From Fimbriimonadaceae bacterium (GTDB lineage Bacteria; Armatimonadota; Fimbriimonadia; Fimbriimonadales; Fimbriimonadaceae): a DNA stretch of 64,000 nt. The notes beneath the pieces are model-generated. The model had not been told where the DNA came from, made no database searches, and saw only the letters and a program-made list of their open reading frames with translations. Below, piece by piece: positions 50,815-60,398 of the stretch (its first letter is position 1; every line of letters starts with the position of its first letter). The translations under genes were made by a program, and so were the position numbers. Where the stretch lies: NCBI GenBank assembly GCA_019638675.1, contig JAHBTE010000001.1, positions 1,768,605-1,832,604 on the forward strand, read 5' to 3'.

Positions 50815-51363
50815 ATGAATCAAACAGAATTTTTAGATGATTGTGCGGCGAAACTGCGAGATCATATCAACCGAGTTGAGGTTGCCACTTCTAACCTTAG
50901 CGATGGTCAATTGAGCAGAGACTTAGCTTCCGGTGAATGGGGTGTGGGAAGGGTGATTGAGCACTTGAACCTCTCGAACGAGCCATACCTAAGCGGAATG
51001 AGATCGAGTCTGGCGACTGCTCCCGGTACACCTGGCGGAGTTGCCCAAACGGGATTCTGGGGGCGTACAATCGCAAAGTTTGCCGGACCAGACAAGGATG
51101 CTCCTGTGCCAGCGGATATGGTTCCGACATCTGCCACCTATACGCGGGAAGTTGTTGACCAATGGAAGGCGGTAATGGGCGAAATCATTGCGCTTGCCGA
51201 TGAAGCGAAAGACAAGGATATCAATCAGGCTAAGTTCAAAAATCCGTTTGTAAAGTTTATGAAGATGAATGTGGTTGATGGTTATACGATAATCGTTGCT
51301 CACACGGAACGCCACGTACGGCAGATCGAATCTCGGTCAAAGCTGGTTATTCTAGCTGACTAA
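50815..51363 (+). CDS. DinB-family protein
   Basis: 182 residues from ATG 50815, preceded by GGGGAAGA. DinB-like helices: LRDHINRVEVATSNLSDGQL and a C-terminal VAHTERHVRQIES with the metal His pair; GEWGVGRVIEHLNLSNEPY carries another His. Thiol-transferase-like fold, substrate unknown. Confidence 0.75.
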   Translation: MNQTEFLDDCAAKLRDHINRVEVATSNLSDGQLSRDLASGEWGVGRVIEHLNLSNEPYLSGMRSSLATAPGTPGGVAQTGFWGRTIAKFAGPDKDAPVPADMVPTSATYTREVVDQWKAVMGEIIALADEAKDKDINQAKFKNPFVKFMKMNVVDGYTIIVAHTERHVRQIESRSKLVILAD

Positions 51364-51379
51364 GAATTGGATAAAAGTA

Positions 51380-51412
51380 AATCGGGGTGCATTCATCGAA
51401 TGCACCCCGATT
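51380..51412. terminator. Bidirectional terminator
   Basis: AATCGGGGTGCATTC, loop ATC, GAATGCACCCCGATT: 15-bp near-perfect stem between convergent genes, with a T-rich run on the minus side. Confidence 0.9.
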
Positions 51413-51432
51413 CTGTTGATCAACCGCTTAGA

Positions 51433-53253
51433 TTAAGGGTTGATGTCGGTGGTTCGGGTTTTACCGATCGAAGCGCTTCCACCTTGAGCACCAGTCCATT
51501 GACCAGTTACTGTGATGGTGAACGTTCCCGTGCTTGCGCCTGGGATGATGTCGAAGAACCGACCGCCTTGGTCGATGAACTGAGCACCCGAGAGGGAGTC
51601 AGCTGTTCCAACCTTGGTGAATGTGTATTCGCCAGTTGGAATGATGTGGCCCCAGTTGTCCATGAGGTTGAACTGAGCACCGAGTTGTGCACCTGTGTAG
51701 CCATTGATGGCGGTTGCAGGTGTGTAAACGATCTTGGTAGGAGCACCAAAGACGTTAGTGGTGATGACGTTGGAAGGAGTACCTGCAACGGTCACGCTTA
51801 CCTGAGCTTGTCCAGGAACAGCACCAGCGGTTACTTGACCAGTACCAGCATTGATTGTTGAGACTGATGTGGATTGAGCTGAAGCATCATCCAAGTCGCC
51901 AATGTTTCCAGAGCCAGCAACGTTGTTAACTGACCAGGTCGTCGCGCCAGTTGGAGCGGCAACTGCATCGTTGTCTACGTCGAGTCCGCCAGTGATAACG
52001 TATCGCTGACTGGAGCCAACTACAGTGCTACTGGTGGTGCCTACGTCGAGTCGGCTAGGACCAGTGATCGCAACGGAAGCGAGTGGTCGGGTCACGTTGA
52101 TGGAAGCATTGCCGCTTGCTGAACCAGCAGTTGCGGTCAGAGTGCCTGCACCCTTAGGATTCTTGTCAGAACCAGTGAGAACACCGTTGACTGAAGTAGG
52201 AGCCGAAAGGACGGTTGCAACTTGACCACTGTTGTTGGTTGTGTTGCTTGCTGGAGCGAACGCGGTTCCGCCAGTGGTGGTATCCCACACGTTGGAAATG
52301 AGTTTGTTTCCAGTGAAGTTAACCGTTACACCAGCAATTGGAGCACCAAATTCGTTGGTAACGGTTGCTGTGTAGTTGATCGTCGCAGGAACTGCAGCAC
52401 CAACGTTCCACAGAAGGTTTGTTGGGCCAGCTGGAGTTAGGCTCACGCTGGTAACGGTTCCGTAGTTGAAGTCGGAAAGGATGTTGTGGCTGACTGCACC
52501 GCCGAAATCGGATGTGATATTCACAGCACCTGCTGCTGCACCTGTTCCGACCGCTGGGGTGAGAAGGAATGAACCGCTGACTGCAACGGCTGCATTGTCA
52601 GAAACCACGTTTGGTGATGCACCGGAAACGACAACGCCGTTGGCATCAAGGCCAACCACTGCGAGTGTATAGGTGTTGCCAGAAATCAGGCCATCGGTGA
52701 GGATGTCTTCGGGAGCACCAAAGATTCCGTTGCCCGAGCCATTATCTCGAACTGCAACTCGGATCGCAGCAACTGCGCCCGGAGTGTAAACGCCTGGGGA
52801 GTTAATGGTTAAACCGAGAACTGTTCCGTTTGTGGCAGGTAGTCCGAGCGAGTGGTTGGAAGTCGAAAGGTTGCCCTTGCTTTGTCCGTCAAGCTCGAAT
52901 CCAGAACCGGAAACATTGAATGAAGGAGTTTGATCATTAGATTCAACTGAAGCAATGATTTCGTTAGAAATCGAAAGATCGAAGGTAGTGGAATCTGGTG
53001 CGCGAGTGATGTCACCGTTAGCAACCGACAGAGTTAATGATCCATCCGTTGGCTTGAAATAACCGTCAGGGGCGGTAGAAGTTGGGGCGACAATGACGCT
53101 AGGGCCAGCATCGATGCCGTTGTTGTTTTCTACGTAAACGTAGCCTGCGACAATACGAGTCTGTGAGAATGCTGACGAACCGCCAGAACCTCCACAACCC
53201 GTTAAAACCGCAGCCGCCGCTCCTAAAAGCAGGTAATTGGCAAGTTTTTGCAT
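51433..53253 (-). CDS. Ig-like repeat lipoprotein
   Basis: 606 residues. Lipoprotein signal MQKLANYLLLGAAAAVLTGC followed by GGSGGSS. The body is Thr/Gly/Ala/Val-rich beta structure with Big_1-type Ig-like domains (INYTATVTNEFGAPIAGVTV, SGQVATVLSAPTS; SVNNVAGSGNIGDL). Surface adhesion or cell-wall structure is plausible. Unlike most genes here it has a real Shine-Dalgarno (AGAGGAAC) and a ~50-nt leader. Confidence 0.82.
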   Translation of the reverse strand: MQKLANYLLLGAAAAVLTGCGGSGGSSAFSQTRIVAGYVYVENNNGIDAGPSVIVAPTSTAPDGYFKPTDGSLTLSVANGDITRAPDSTTFDLSISNEIIASVESNDQTPSFNVSGSGFELDGQSKGNLSTSNHSLGLPATNGTVLGLTINSPGVYTPGAVAAIRVAVRDNGSGNGIFGAPEDILTDGLISGNTYTLAVVGLDANGVVVSGASPNVVSDNAAVAVSGSFLLTPAVGTGAAAGAVNITSDFGGAVSHNILSDFNYGTVTSVSLTPAGPTNLLWNVGAAVPATINYTATVTNEFGAPIAGVTVNFTGNKLISNVWDTTTGGTAFAPASNTTNNSGQVATVLSAPTSVNGVLTGSDKNPKGAGTLTATAGSASGNASINVTRPLASVAITGPSRLDVGTTSSTVVGSSQRYVITGGLDVDNDAVAAPTGATTWSVNNVAGSGNIGDLDDASAQSTSVSTINAGTGQVTAGAVPGQAQVSVTVAGTPSNVITTNVFGAPTKIVYTPATAINGYTGAQLGAQFNLMDNWGHIIPTGEYTFTKVGTADSLSGAQFIDQGGRFFDIIPGASTGTFTITVTGQWTGAQGGSASIGKTRTTDINP

Positions 53254-53312
53254 TGAATGTTTGTTCCTCTGGACACAACCGAGCGGTCAAGCGACCGACG
53301 TGCCACTCCTCT

Positions 53313-53318
53313 ATTATA
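53313..53318 (-). promoter_or_regulatory. -10 box of the Ig-like lipoprotein gene
   Basis: TATAAT on the minus strand, about 60 nt before the start codon; leader contains a small hairpin and the Shine-Dalgarno. No convincing -35. Confidence 0.5.
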
Positions 53319-53421
53319 GTAATTTTACGGGCATTCTGTATGGGTGCTTTGGGAGAAATGAACGTAACTTTCCATTTTTATTAAGAAAATACAGGCTCTT
53401 AACAATTTTAGCTGAATTAAT

Positions 53422-53456
53422 AGAAGGGGCCGATCTCACCAGAATCGGCTCCTTCT
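53422..53456 (-). terminator. Terminator after the 53469 DinB gene
   Basis: AGAAGGAGCCGAT, loop of 9, ATCGGCCCCTTCT on the minus strand, then an AT-rich run, 12 nt past the gene. Confidence 0.75.
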
Positions 53457-53468
53457 CGGGCAGTTTTG

Positions 53469-53939
53469 TTAGCCCCAGTGGACTTCTTCGTCGCCTTGCA
53501 TGGCTTGAAGATAGTTGAGTTGAGCTGCGTGATACATCATGTGAACGCCGGCCAGATTTGCCATTGACGAGAAAGTGGTTTCACGCTCGCCAATCTTGAA
53601 CTTCTCGTTGAATTTTTCACCAGGCACATTCTTAAGCGCATCAAGGATCGCCTGTGTAGAAGATTTTATTTGCGCGATAGCGGTTTCTTTGTTGCGGTCA
53701 GAATCTGGGCAAACCGCCCATCCATCACCAAATGGCCAGTCGCCGGGATCTTCGCCTCGCAATTGGGTGGCAATGCGGTTGTTGACAACAATCACTTCGT
53801 GCGTGAAATCATAGCCTGACCGCGCTTTGCCCCCGGGAGATTTATCCAAAGTCTCGTGGTCAAGTGCTTCGATATCGTTCACATAAAAGCCAGACGCTTG
53901 TGCGATTTTCTCGCTGATGAATTCTTTGAGTTCAGACAT
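53469..53939 (-). CDS. DinB-family protein
   Basis: 156 residues from ATG 53939: TATTCT lies 8 nt upstream; a longer frame to 54005 would overlap the DUF2330 gene and is rejected. Metal His residues at HEVIVVN (~47) and VHMMYHAAQLNYLQAMQG, DinB fold. Third DinB-like gene of the window. Confidence 0.85.
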   Translation of the reverse strand: MSELKEFISEKIAQASGFYVNDIEALDHETLDKSPGGKARSGYDFTHEVIVVNNRIATQLRGEDPGDWPFGDGWAVCPDSDRNKETAIAQIKSSTQAILDALKNVPGEKFNEKFKIGERETTFSSMANLAGVHMMYHAAQLNYLQAMQGDEEVHWG

Positions 53940-53976
53940 GCCGAATAAGAATACTTTTATTTTTGTGCCGTTGGTT

Positions 53977-54948
53977 TCACATAATCTTGCGTCGCTTTGA
54001 AACAATCAATGCGATCGCGACACCAATCCCAGCACCGAAAGTCGTGCCCAACATGATCGTTTTTTGCTTTTGATCCTTCGCGGTTGTTCCCGGCACTGTA
54101 GTAAAGAAAATGTCGTCTTGCCCAGCTTTTGGGAAGCTGTAATCGGTGAAAGACATAACGGTTCCTGTGAATGGAATATCACCGGCAGGTATATCAAGAT
54201 GCTCTGCTAAAGAGGTCATATCGTCGTGAGTCATCGAATTCGTCCACGATGCTCTTTTCCAAGACTTGCTGGAATCTTCACCGACATGTGCATCTACTTT
54301 GCCGTCTGTGACGAAATAGAGTTGAAGTCCGCTACCGCCGTCAATATTATCGTCGGGCACATAGTAGGGGTTAAAGGGCTTTTCCGCTTTGAACTTCATG
54401 CAGATGATGCCAGTTTCAGCGGCTTCTTCTTTGTTGATGACTTTGAAAGCAGTGAGGTACCAACCTTTCTTAATATATGTATCCGCCCATTTTTGGGTGG
54501 ATGGTGTGGTGGCGTAATCGTTTGATTCCAGCCAATCTGTGAATGCTTTGCCATCCCCAGCTTTAATGACCGTTGCTTTGTATCCGGCGACTTCGGTTTC
54601 GCTGATGACCTCAATCCCACCCGCTGCAGCGGAGGTGACAGAGTCTGTAGGGGCGCCCTTAGTCTCCCATCTGCTTGGGGGTTGTTTGCTTTTCAGAAAT
54701 CGGAAAGCTTCGGCACTCGACTTACTCATCGTCGGTTCTGTTGGCGTTGGCGCGACAAACGAGAACTCTTTGCTATCTGTGCTGAACCGCGCATTACGGA
54801 TAAAGTATTCGGTCTTTGTAGTTGGGTTCCAGACAATAATGTTTTCCTGCTGTCCAAACAGGATTTTTTCACCAGCGGAAGATATCCCACAACAAGGTTG
54901 TGAAACGGCCGGAACTGCTAAGAACGGTACTAAAACCCAATTTCTCAT
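53977..54948 (-). CDS. DUF2330 membrane-anchored protein, copy 1
   Basis: 323 residues from ATG 54948 (TACACT 7 nt upstream); 17 extra codons to 54999 are rejected. Signal MRNWVLVPFLAVPAVS, then CCG, GQQENIIVWNPTTKTEYFIR and FVAPTPTEP, the DUF2330 hallmark. C-terminal helix GTTFGAGIGVAIALIV with a basic end anchors it. Function of DUF2330 undefined. Paralogous to the upstream gene. Confidence 0.85.
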   Translation of the reverse strand: MRNWVLVPFLAVPAVSQPCCGISSAGEKILFGQQENIIVWNPTTKTEYFIRNARFSTDSKEFSFVAPTPTEPTMSKSSAEAFRFLKSKQPPSRWETKGAPTDSVTSAAAGGIEVISETEVAGYKATVIKAGDGKAFTDWLESNDYATTPSTQKWADTYIKKGWYLTAFKVINKEEAAETGIICMKFKAEKPFNPYYVPDDNIDGGSGLQLYFVTDGKVDAHVGEDSSKSWKRASWTNSMTHDDMTSLAEHLDIPAGDIPFTGTVMSFTDYSFPKAGQDDIFFTTVPGTTAKDQKQKTIMLGTTFGAGIGVAIALIVSKRRKIM

Positions 54949-55001
54949 AATGATGAGTGTATATACGAAGGGCAATCGTTCAAAGATTGCCCTTCGCAAA
55001 C

Positions 55002-55871
55002 TTACATAGTGAAACGGGACAAGCTGAATAGTGACTTGACGGGATGAAAAAACAAGTCATCTTTATCTGCTGTTGGGAACGGGGTTCCTTTCCACATTTG
55101 AATATAAGCCGTTGCGGGCAGCTCCGAACGCGCTACTTTCAGCAAGGAAGCTATTTTGATCAGGTCGACCTCATCTACTGGAGCTGCGAAATCTTTCAGT
55201 ACAACTCTTGGGGCCTCGGTAGGTTCGGGGCCAATTGATCGCCGTACGGACTCAAAATCAGATAGCAAGCTGCAATTCAGACCTCCTTCGATATCCACAG
55301 TCGAATTTTCTTCCGGAACGTAATAAGGATGAAATGCCACTTCGGTCTTAAATTTCATTCCGATAATGCCAGATTCCGTGACTTCCGCCTGATTAACAAT
55401 CTTAAACGCTGTGAGATACCAGTTCTTTTTAATGTAATGATCAAGCCATTCGGTAATCCCTTTGGATACTGCGTAGTTATTATCGTTAAGCCACTTGGTT
55501 AATACTTTGCTATCGGTTGCTCTGAGAACCGTTGCTTGGTAACCGCCCACGTTGGTGACATTGACAATGGTGAGAGGCTCTTTTATCCCTCGACCAAAAC
55601 TTTGAAAGTACCGATCAAACGTTGTGAAGATTTCATCACTGACACCGAAGATTTCTGGTGCAGAAGGCGTAGGCGCAATGAACCCGAAGTCTTTAGAAAC
55701 GGTTTTGAATCTTGCATTCCTGATAAAGAACTCCGTTTTTGTTTTGGAGTTGTAGATCACGATATTTTCTTGCTTGCCGAATTCAATCGGCTGTCCGCTT
55801 GGCGTAACTCCGCAACAAGCAAACGACGTTAACGGCGCGAGTATGAGCAAATTAACAAGTGGCCCTCTCAT
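55002..55871 (-). CDS. DUF2330 protein, copy 2 without anchor
   Basis: 289 residues; signal ending SFACCG, then GKQENIVIYNSKTKTEFFIR and FIAPTPSAP, co-linear with copy 1 (TEWLDHYIKKNWYLTAFKIV versus KWADTYIKKGWYLTAFKVI). It stops before the membrane helix present in copy 1, so it is probably released in the periplasm. Tandem duplicates, 53 nt apart. Confidence 0.85.
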   Translation of the reverse strand: MRGPLVNLLILAPLTSFACCGVTPSGQPIEFGKQENIVIYNSKTKTEFFIRNARFKTVSKDFGFIAPTPSAPEIFGVSDEIFTTFDRYFQSFGRGIKEPLTIVNVTNVGGYQATVLRATDSKVLTKWLNDNNYAVSKGITEWLDHYIKKNWYLTAFKIVNQAEVTESGIIGMKFKTEVAFHPYYVPEENSTVDIEGGLNCSLLSDFESVRRSIGPEPTEAPRVVLKDFAAPVDEVDLIKIASLLKVARSELPATAYIQMWKGTPFPTADKDDLFFHPVKSLFSLSRFTM

Positions 55872-55910
55872 ACCCTATGGACGTTGAGACGAGAGGGCGG
55901 TTACTAATCT

Positions 55911-58115
55911 CTAATTCCAGCGTGGTGGATCAACACCGAGCAAATGTTTGACAAAGAAATCTCGCCGTTTGTGCTCACCGAATGCTCCACCTGAGGTGTG
56001 ATCGGTTCCTGGCAGATAAACGAAATCAAACTCTTTGCCCGCTTTAATCAAAGCGTCGGCAAGTCGGAAGGTGGATTCAGGCGGAACGTTGGTATCTACT
56101 TCGCCAACCATCAACAAAAGATCGCCTTTGAGCTTGCCTGCGTTGGTGATATTGGATTGCTGATCGTAATGGTCGCCCACCGGGTAGCCCATCCATTGTT
56201 CATTCCACCAGAACTTGTCCATCCGGTTATCGTGGCATCCGCATGAACTGACGGCAACTTTATAGAACTCTGGGTGGAATAGCAGCGCACCTGTCGAGTT
56301 TTGACCACCTGCGCTGGTGCCATAAATACCGACTTTCGATAAATCCATTTGCGGATACTTTTGTGCCGCTGCTTTCATCCAGGCAATGCGGTCGGGGAAT
56401 CCGGCATCGGCGATGTTTTTCCAGCAAACATCATGGAATGCTTTGCCTCGGTTTGCCGTTCCCATTCCGTCAATTTGAACAACGATGAACCCAAGTTCGG
56501 CTAGGCGCTGGTACCAAAACACTGGTCTGAACGACTTTGGTACGAACGAGTCGTGCGGCCCTGCATATATGTCTTCGATCACTGGATAAGACTTGGTCGG
56601 ATCGAAATGCGTTGGGAAGGTGATGAGTCCGTAAATGTCTGTTTTGCCATCCCGGCCTTTTGAAACGAATTCAACCGGGCCGTTGATTCCTGCTTTACGA
56701 ACAGGAGTTACGTCGCTGGTTACGAGCGTCGCGAGCTTTTTGCCGTTGATGTCCCTCAGTTCCGAAATCGGAGCGTTGAGAACCGTGCTGTATGTATCTA
56801 CAAAGAATTTGTTATCCGGTGACCATGTCGCGTTGTGTGTGGCTGTAGCATCAGTCAGCTTTGTAAATCCACTGCCATCAGTATTCACCTTGTAGTAATG
56901 GATGTAATAAGGATCGCCAGATTCCAAATGATTCGCAGAGAATATGACTTGATTATCCGTAAGGTTTTGAACGCTTCTAACAACGAAATCCTTGCTCGTA
57001 ATTGGCTTTGAAACTCCGGGGGCGGTGTAAAGATAGAGATTCGCCCAGCCAGTACGCTCAGACCTCCAAACTAAACCCCTTGTGGTCGGGAGTTTTTGCC
57101 AGAACAACTGACTTAGGTGAATAAACGTCGGCGAGATTTCATCCACCCAAGTTTTTACTTCTGCCGTCGCCGGATTGATTTCAAGGATTTTGTGTTGTTC
57201 AAATCCCCGGATACTAAAGTCAATGAGCGCCGTGGGGGCAGATTGTCCGTTTGGTTGCCACCATTCAATTCCGGGCGGGGAAGACCAGGGGTGTCCGCCA
57301 CAGATGATCGGATCAATTTCAATCTTCGTTTCAATCTGTTTTTCGACGTTAATTGAATAGATTTCGCTCATATCCAGCTTGTCGCCAGGCTGATCATAGA
57401 GCCGTGTTTTTAATTCCGCACGGGTGGCATCTTTGATCGTTGAGTTGAGCGTGGAAACTTGCTTGCGGTCGCCAGGGATTTGAGATTGCACCAAGATAAA
57501 TTTGGAATCGGGTGACCAATTAATGCGGACTAGGTTCGTGGCTTTTCCAATTGGCATCCAAACGGCATTTTCATTAGCCTGGCGGATTTCAAGTTTGCCT
57601 TCTTGAATGCGGGCAACCCATTTACGATCCGGGGAAACATTGCCACCAAATCGCGGATTATTTGGTCTTTCAGGGGCTGGTGTTTCACTGAGGGTTTCAG
57701 TTTTCAAATTCCAATCGTATGATTTCTGGTTAAGAGTGAATCGAACAATATCTTGATTTACTAGGATTAATGTGATTTGGATATGGTTTGCGTTGATGTT
57801 GGTTTTAGCAATATCGCCCAACGCCTTTGCAAGTTTTGCGTGATCGAATAGGGGTGATTCTTTTGGTGACTTGACAGTTACCTTGACGAATTGATGCATG
57901 CCAACCGCTGTCTGCTTGCGAAATGCGACCGCCTCATTTCCAATCCATAGAAAACTTACATTCAGGTTCAGTACTTGCCCAGCGGCTTGGTTGCCTACAG
58001 AATCTGCGCGACGGTAGTTTTCTCGGAGTTCATCTGGAGTTGGTTTGTAGGGAGTAAGCTGTGCCCAACCCAACGAACAGGTGATGAGGGCAGTAAACAA
58101 AACCGCGCGGCGCAT
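55911..58115 (-). CDS. S9-family dipeptidyl peptidase IV-like enzyme
   Basis: 734 residues, signal MRRAVLFTALITCSLGWAQ. N-terminal beta-propeller (~100-450) of DPP IV type, then alpha/beta-hydrolase with Ser in GIYGTSAGGQNS, Asp in VGEVDTNVPP and His in LPGTDHTSGG. Cleaves dipeptides from peptides in the periplasm or outside. TAGAAT 6 nt before ATG. Confidence 0.93.
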   Translation of the reverse strand: MRRAVLFTALITCSLGWAQLTPYKPTPDELRENYRRADSVGNQAAGQVLNLNVSFLWIGNEAVAFRKQTAVGMHQFVKVTVKSPKESPLFDHAKLAKALGDIAKTNINANHIQITLILVNQDIVRFTLNQKSYDWNLKTETLSETPAPERPNNPRFGGNVSPDRKWVARIQEGKLEIRQANENAVWMPIGKATNLVRINWSPDSKFILVQSQIPGDRKQVSTLNSTIKDATRAELKTRLYDQPGDKLDMSEIYSINVEKQIETKIEIDPIICGGHPWSSPPGIEWWQPNGQSAPTALIDFSIRGFEQHKILEINPATAEVKTWVDEISPTFIHLSQLFWQKLPTTRGLVWRSERTGWANLYLYTAPGVSKPITSKDFVVRSVQNLTDNQVIFSANHLESGDPYYIHYYKVNTDGSGFTKLTDATATHNATWSPDNKFFVDTYSTVLNAPISELRDINGKKLATLVTSDVTPVRKAGINGPVEFVSKGRDGKTDIYGLITFPTHFDPTKSYPVIEDIYAGPHDSFVPKSFRPVFWYQRLAELGFIVVQIDGMGTANRGKAFHDVCWKNIADAGFPDRIAWMKAAAQKYPQMDLSKVGIYGTSAGGQNSTGALLFHPEFYKVAVSSCGCHDNRMDKFWWNEQWMGYPVGDHYDQQSNITNAGKLKGDLLLMVGEVDTNVPPESTFRLADALIKAGKEFDFVYLPGTDHTSGGAFGEHKRRDFFVKHLLGVDPPRWN

Positions 58116-58147
58116 GCGCGCATTCTACATGAGGCAGGGACTTGGCA

Positions 58148-58723
58148 TTACTTCAAAAATCGTTGTTCAACGGCCAGGGCGGTAACGGATTCAATATAAG
58201 AATAAAGTGCGGGCGCACCTTCGGCAACGTGTGAATTCTTGTCCAGAACCTGCTCGCGGGTGAGGTTGAACTCCTTCCAAGTTCCACCCTCGTTATTAGA
58301 ATTCATGATAAAAGCCATCAGGCGATCGACCGAGTGAGCAAACTTGGATTCTGGGGTTTCATGGGCTTCAAACTCTTGGCGCAGAGTTTCTAATTCTTGA
58401 CCTTGGTGGGCTGGAAGCAATCCGTATATTCGATTTGCCGCCGCTTGCTCTTGGGCTTCTAAATCGGAAACATCTTGTTTAGCGTAATGGAACACATCGC
58501 CGGTATCAATTTCTACGATGTCGTGGATTGCCAGCATTTGAATCACCCGCAAGAGGTTGATCGGCTCCTTAGAATGTTCGGCGAGAATCATCGCGGCCAG
58601 GATGACTTGCCAGGAGTGCTCGGCGGAGTTTTCTTTGCGGTTCAGCCCGATAGGTGAGGTTTTGCGCTCGACGCTTTTAAGCTTATCGGTTTCGGTGAGG
58701 AAGGCGATCTGTTGGTCGAGCAT
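58148..58723 (-). CDS. HD-domain hydrolase (HDDC2/YfbR-like)
   Basis: 191 residues. HD metal site: NSAEHSWQVILAAM, AIHDIVEIDTGDVFHYA, and D in HSVDRLMAF. Resembles 5'-nucleotidases of the HDDC2/YfbR group acting on deoxynucleotides. TAAACT 6 nt before ATG. Confidence 0.85.
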   Translation of the reverse strand: MLDQQIAFLTETDKLKSVERKTSPIGLNRKENSAEHSWQVILAAMILAEHSKEPINLLRVIQMLAIHDIVEIDTGDVFHYAKQDVSDLEAQEQAAANRIYGLLPAHQGQELETLRQEFEAHETPESKFAHSVDRLMAFIMNSNNEGGTWKEFNLTREQVLDKNSHVAEGAPALYSYIESVTALAVEQRFLK

Positions 58724-58742
58724 GAGCTGAGTTTAGCTTTTG

Positions 58743-58997
58743 TTAACCGCCCGCCCGGGTGACGACCTGAACCAACTCCGCCAGGCAAACACAGGCTTTG
58801 AAGTGTCCCGTGCGTTGCATTCGCTGTGTTAAGCCTTCCTGTGATTCGGCAGTCGGATTGCCTTCCACGCATCGCAAAACGCACGAAAGGCAATCGCCTT
58901 GCATGCAGGAATATCCAACTTGCACGTTGTGGCGGAGCAGGGTTTCGAGAACCGTTTCGCCGGAGTTAGGTTCGTATTGAGTTCCAACGAAGCGCAT
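58743..58997 (-). CDS. Plant-type 2Fe-2S ferredoxin
   Basis: 84 residues; CMQGDCLSC (CxxxxCxxC) plus a fourth Cys in KACVCLAE bind the cluster. Electron carrier; no obvious reductase beside it. TAAACT 7 nt before ATG. Confidence 0.88.
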   Translation of the reverse strand: MRFVGTQYEPNSGETVLETLLRHNVQVGYSCMQGDCLSCVLRCVEGNPTAESQEGLTQRMQRTGHFKACVCLAELVQVVTRAGG

Positions 58998-59036
58998 TTA
59001 AGTTAGTTTAGCAGTCTGCTTGGTATCCTGGTTTTC

Positions 59037-59594
59037 GTGATCAAATTCGTAGAGAGGGCAACTTGGGAGGTGATTTTGGATTTTGCTCAAGATATGCCCT
59101 CAGGCTCTTATATGTACTGTTCCTGTTGGGACAGTGATGACCAGGCCGAATCAATAAGCAGAGGTTTCATTTATGCGGGATTCGAGTCATTTGTCCACTG
59201 CGAAAACTTTGCAGTCTTTCCTATCCATTCGGATTTTTTGAATCTTGTCGAGAATCGGAAGTGGGAGGATTTTCCACATTACGACGCTTATTGGTTTTTG
59301 CGTGATTTAAGCTCCCTTTCAAAGCCAATTCCGAATATGACAAATGCCTATTATTTGGCCACTGAGCGGGAGCGATTTTCCATGCTAGTACTGCTCCAGC
59401 GTTTGTTTAATAAACGAAAGCAAATTCCGCAACCTGCTCCGATTGCCACTGAGGAGGCAATGTCTAAATACTGGGAATCAATCGTTGATCTAATGGTCGA
59501 AAATGGAATCGAGCGAGGCGTGTTTTGGGTTGACGCTCCCTCAGGCGTAAATCAATCGCCAATTGCAGTTTTAGACCTAAACAGAGGGAGTTAA
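59037..59594 (+). CDS. Protein of unknown function
   Basis: 185 residues, GTG start with TGGTATCCT (extended -10) 7 nt upstream. Soluble, aromatic-rich (YDAYWFLRDLSSLS, NAYYLATERERFSM), no motif. Divergent from the ferredoxin gene over only 39 nt; 4-nt overlap with surE. Confidence 0.6.
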   Translation: MIKFVERATWEVILDFAQDMPSGSYMYCSCWDSDDQAESISRGFIYAGFESFVHCENFAVFPIHSDFLNLVENRKWEDFPHYDAYWFLRDLSSLSKPIPNMTNAYYLATERERFSMLVLLQRLFNKRKQIPQPAPIATEEAMSKYWESIVDLMVENGIERGVFWVDAPSGVNQSPIAVLDLNRGS

Positions 59595-60346
59595 TAAACG
59601 CTTTTAAGTTCTGCAATCTGAGCGTGATCAGTCCAATCCAAACTGATCGGTGTGACGGCAACAAACCGGTTACTTACGGCCCAGACGTCGGTGTTGGCCT
59701 CATCCGGACGCATAATCACGACCCCGCCCTGCCAGTAATAAGGGCGGCCCCAGGGGTCGTCGCGGCGTTCGACGCGGTCTTCGTAAACGCGCTTGCCCAT
59801 TCCGACCACCTTCATGCCTTCAATTTCTTCTTTAGCAATGGCAGGAATATTCACATTGAGAAAAGTCAGCGGCTTGTGCGGAAGCTCCAACAGTTTGCCC
59901 AGGTTTTCTCGTAGCCACCACTCGCCAGTTTCGTAGTGGAGCGGCGCACCGCCAACAAAAAACGCCATGCTCACCGCGATCGATCGAATGCCGTTGATTG
60001 CGCCTTCCATCGCGCCAGCCACTGTGCCTGAGTACGTGACATCGAACCCAAGGTTCGGGCCGTTGTTTATGCCGCTAAGAACCAGATCACAACCATTGGG
60101 GTAGGCAACGGTGAGGCCAACATTTACACAGTCCACGGGTAACCCGTTAACCATGTAAGCGGGGCAGTCTTCAAGCGTGGTTTCTTTGACCCGGAGCGGG
60201 TCGTGCAGAGTCATTCCGTGACCACAAGCGCTCTTTTCGTAGTCGGGCGCGACGACTACAACGTCGCCAAAGTTTTTGGCGACTCGGGTGAGAACCTTAA
60301 GGCCTTCGGCGTGGATTCCGTCGTCGTTGGTGATCAAGATTCTCAT
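59591..60346 (-). CDS. surE: 5'-nucleotidase SurE
   Basis: 251 residues from ATG 60346 (MRILITNDDGIHAEG, the family start; ATG 60358 is possible). Metal site Asp-Asp in NDDG, Ser in YEKSACGHGMTLHDP, and SGINNGPNLGFDVTYSGTVA. Survival protein acting on nucleoside monophosphates and polyphosphate. Confidence 0.95.
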   Translation of the reverse strand: MRILITNDDGIHAEGLKVLTRVAKNFGDVVVVAPDYEKSACGHGMTLHDPLRVKETTLEDCPAYMVNGLPVDCVNVGLTVAYPNGCDLVLSGINNGPNLGFDVTYSGTVAGAMEGAINGIRSIAVSMAFFVGGAPLHYETGEWWLRENLGKLLELPHKPLTFLNVNIPAIAKEEIEGMKVVGMGKRVYEDRVERRDDPWGRPYYWQGGVVIMRPDEANTDVWAVSNRFVAVTPISLDWTDHAQIAELKSVY

Positions 60347-60398
60347 GGCACGGCTCATGCTACCAAATGAGAAGATGGTCGGGTGTCACAATGAACCA

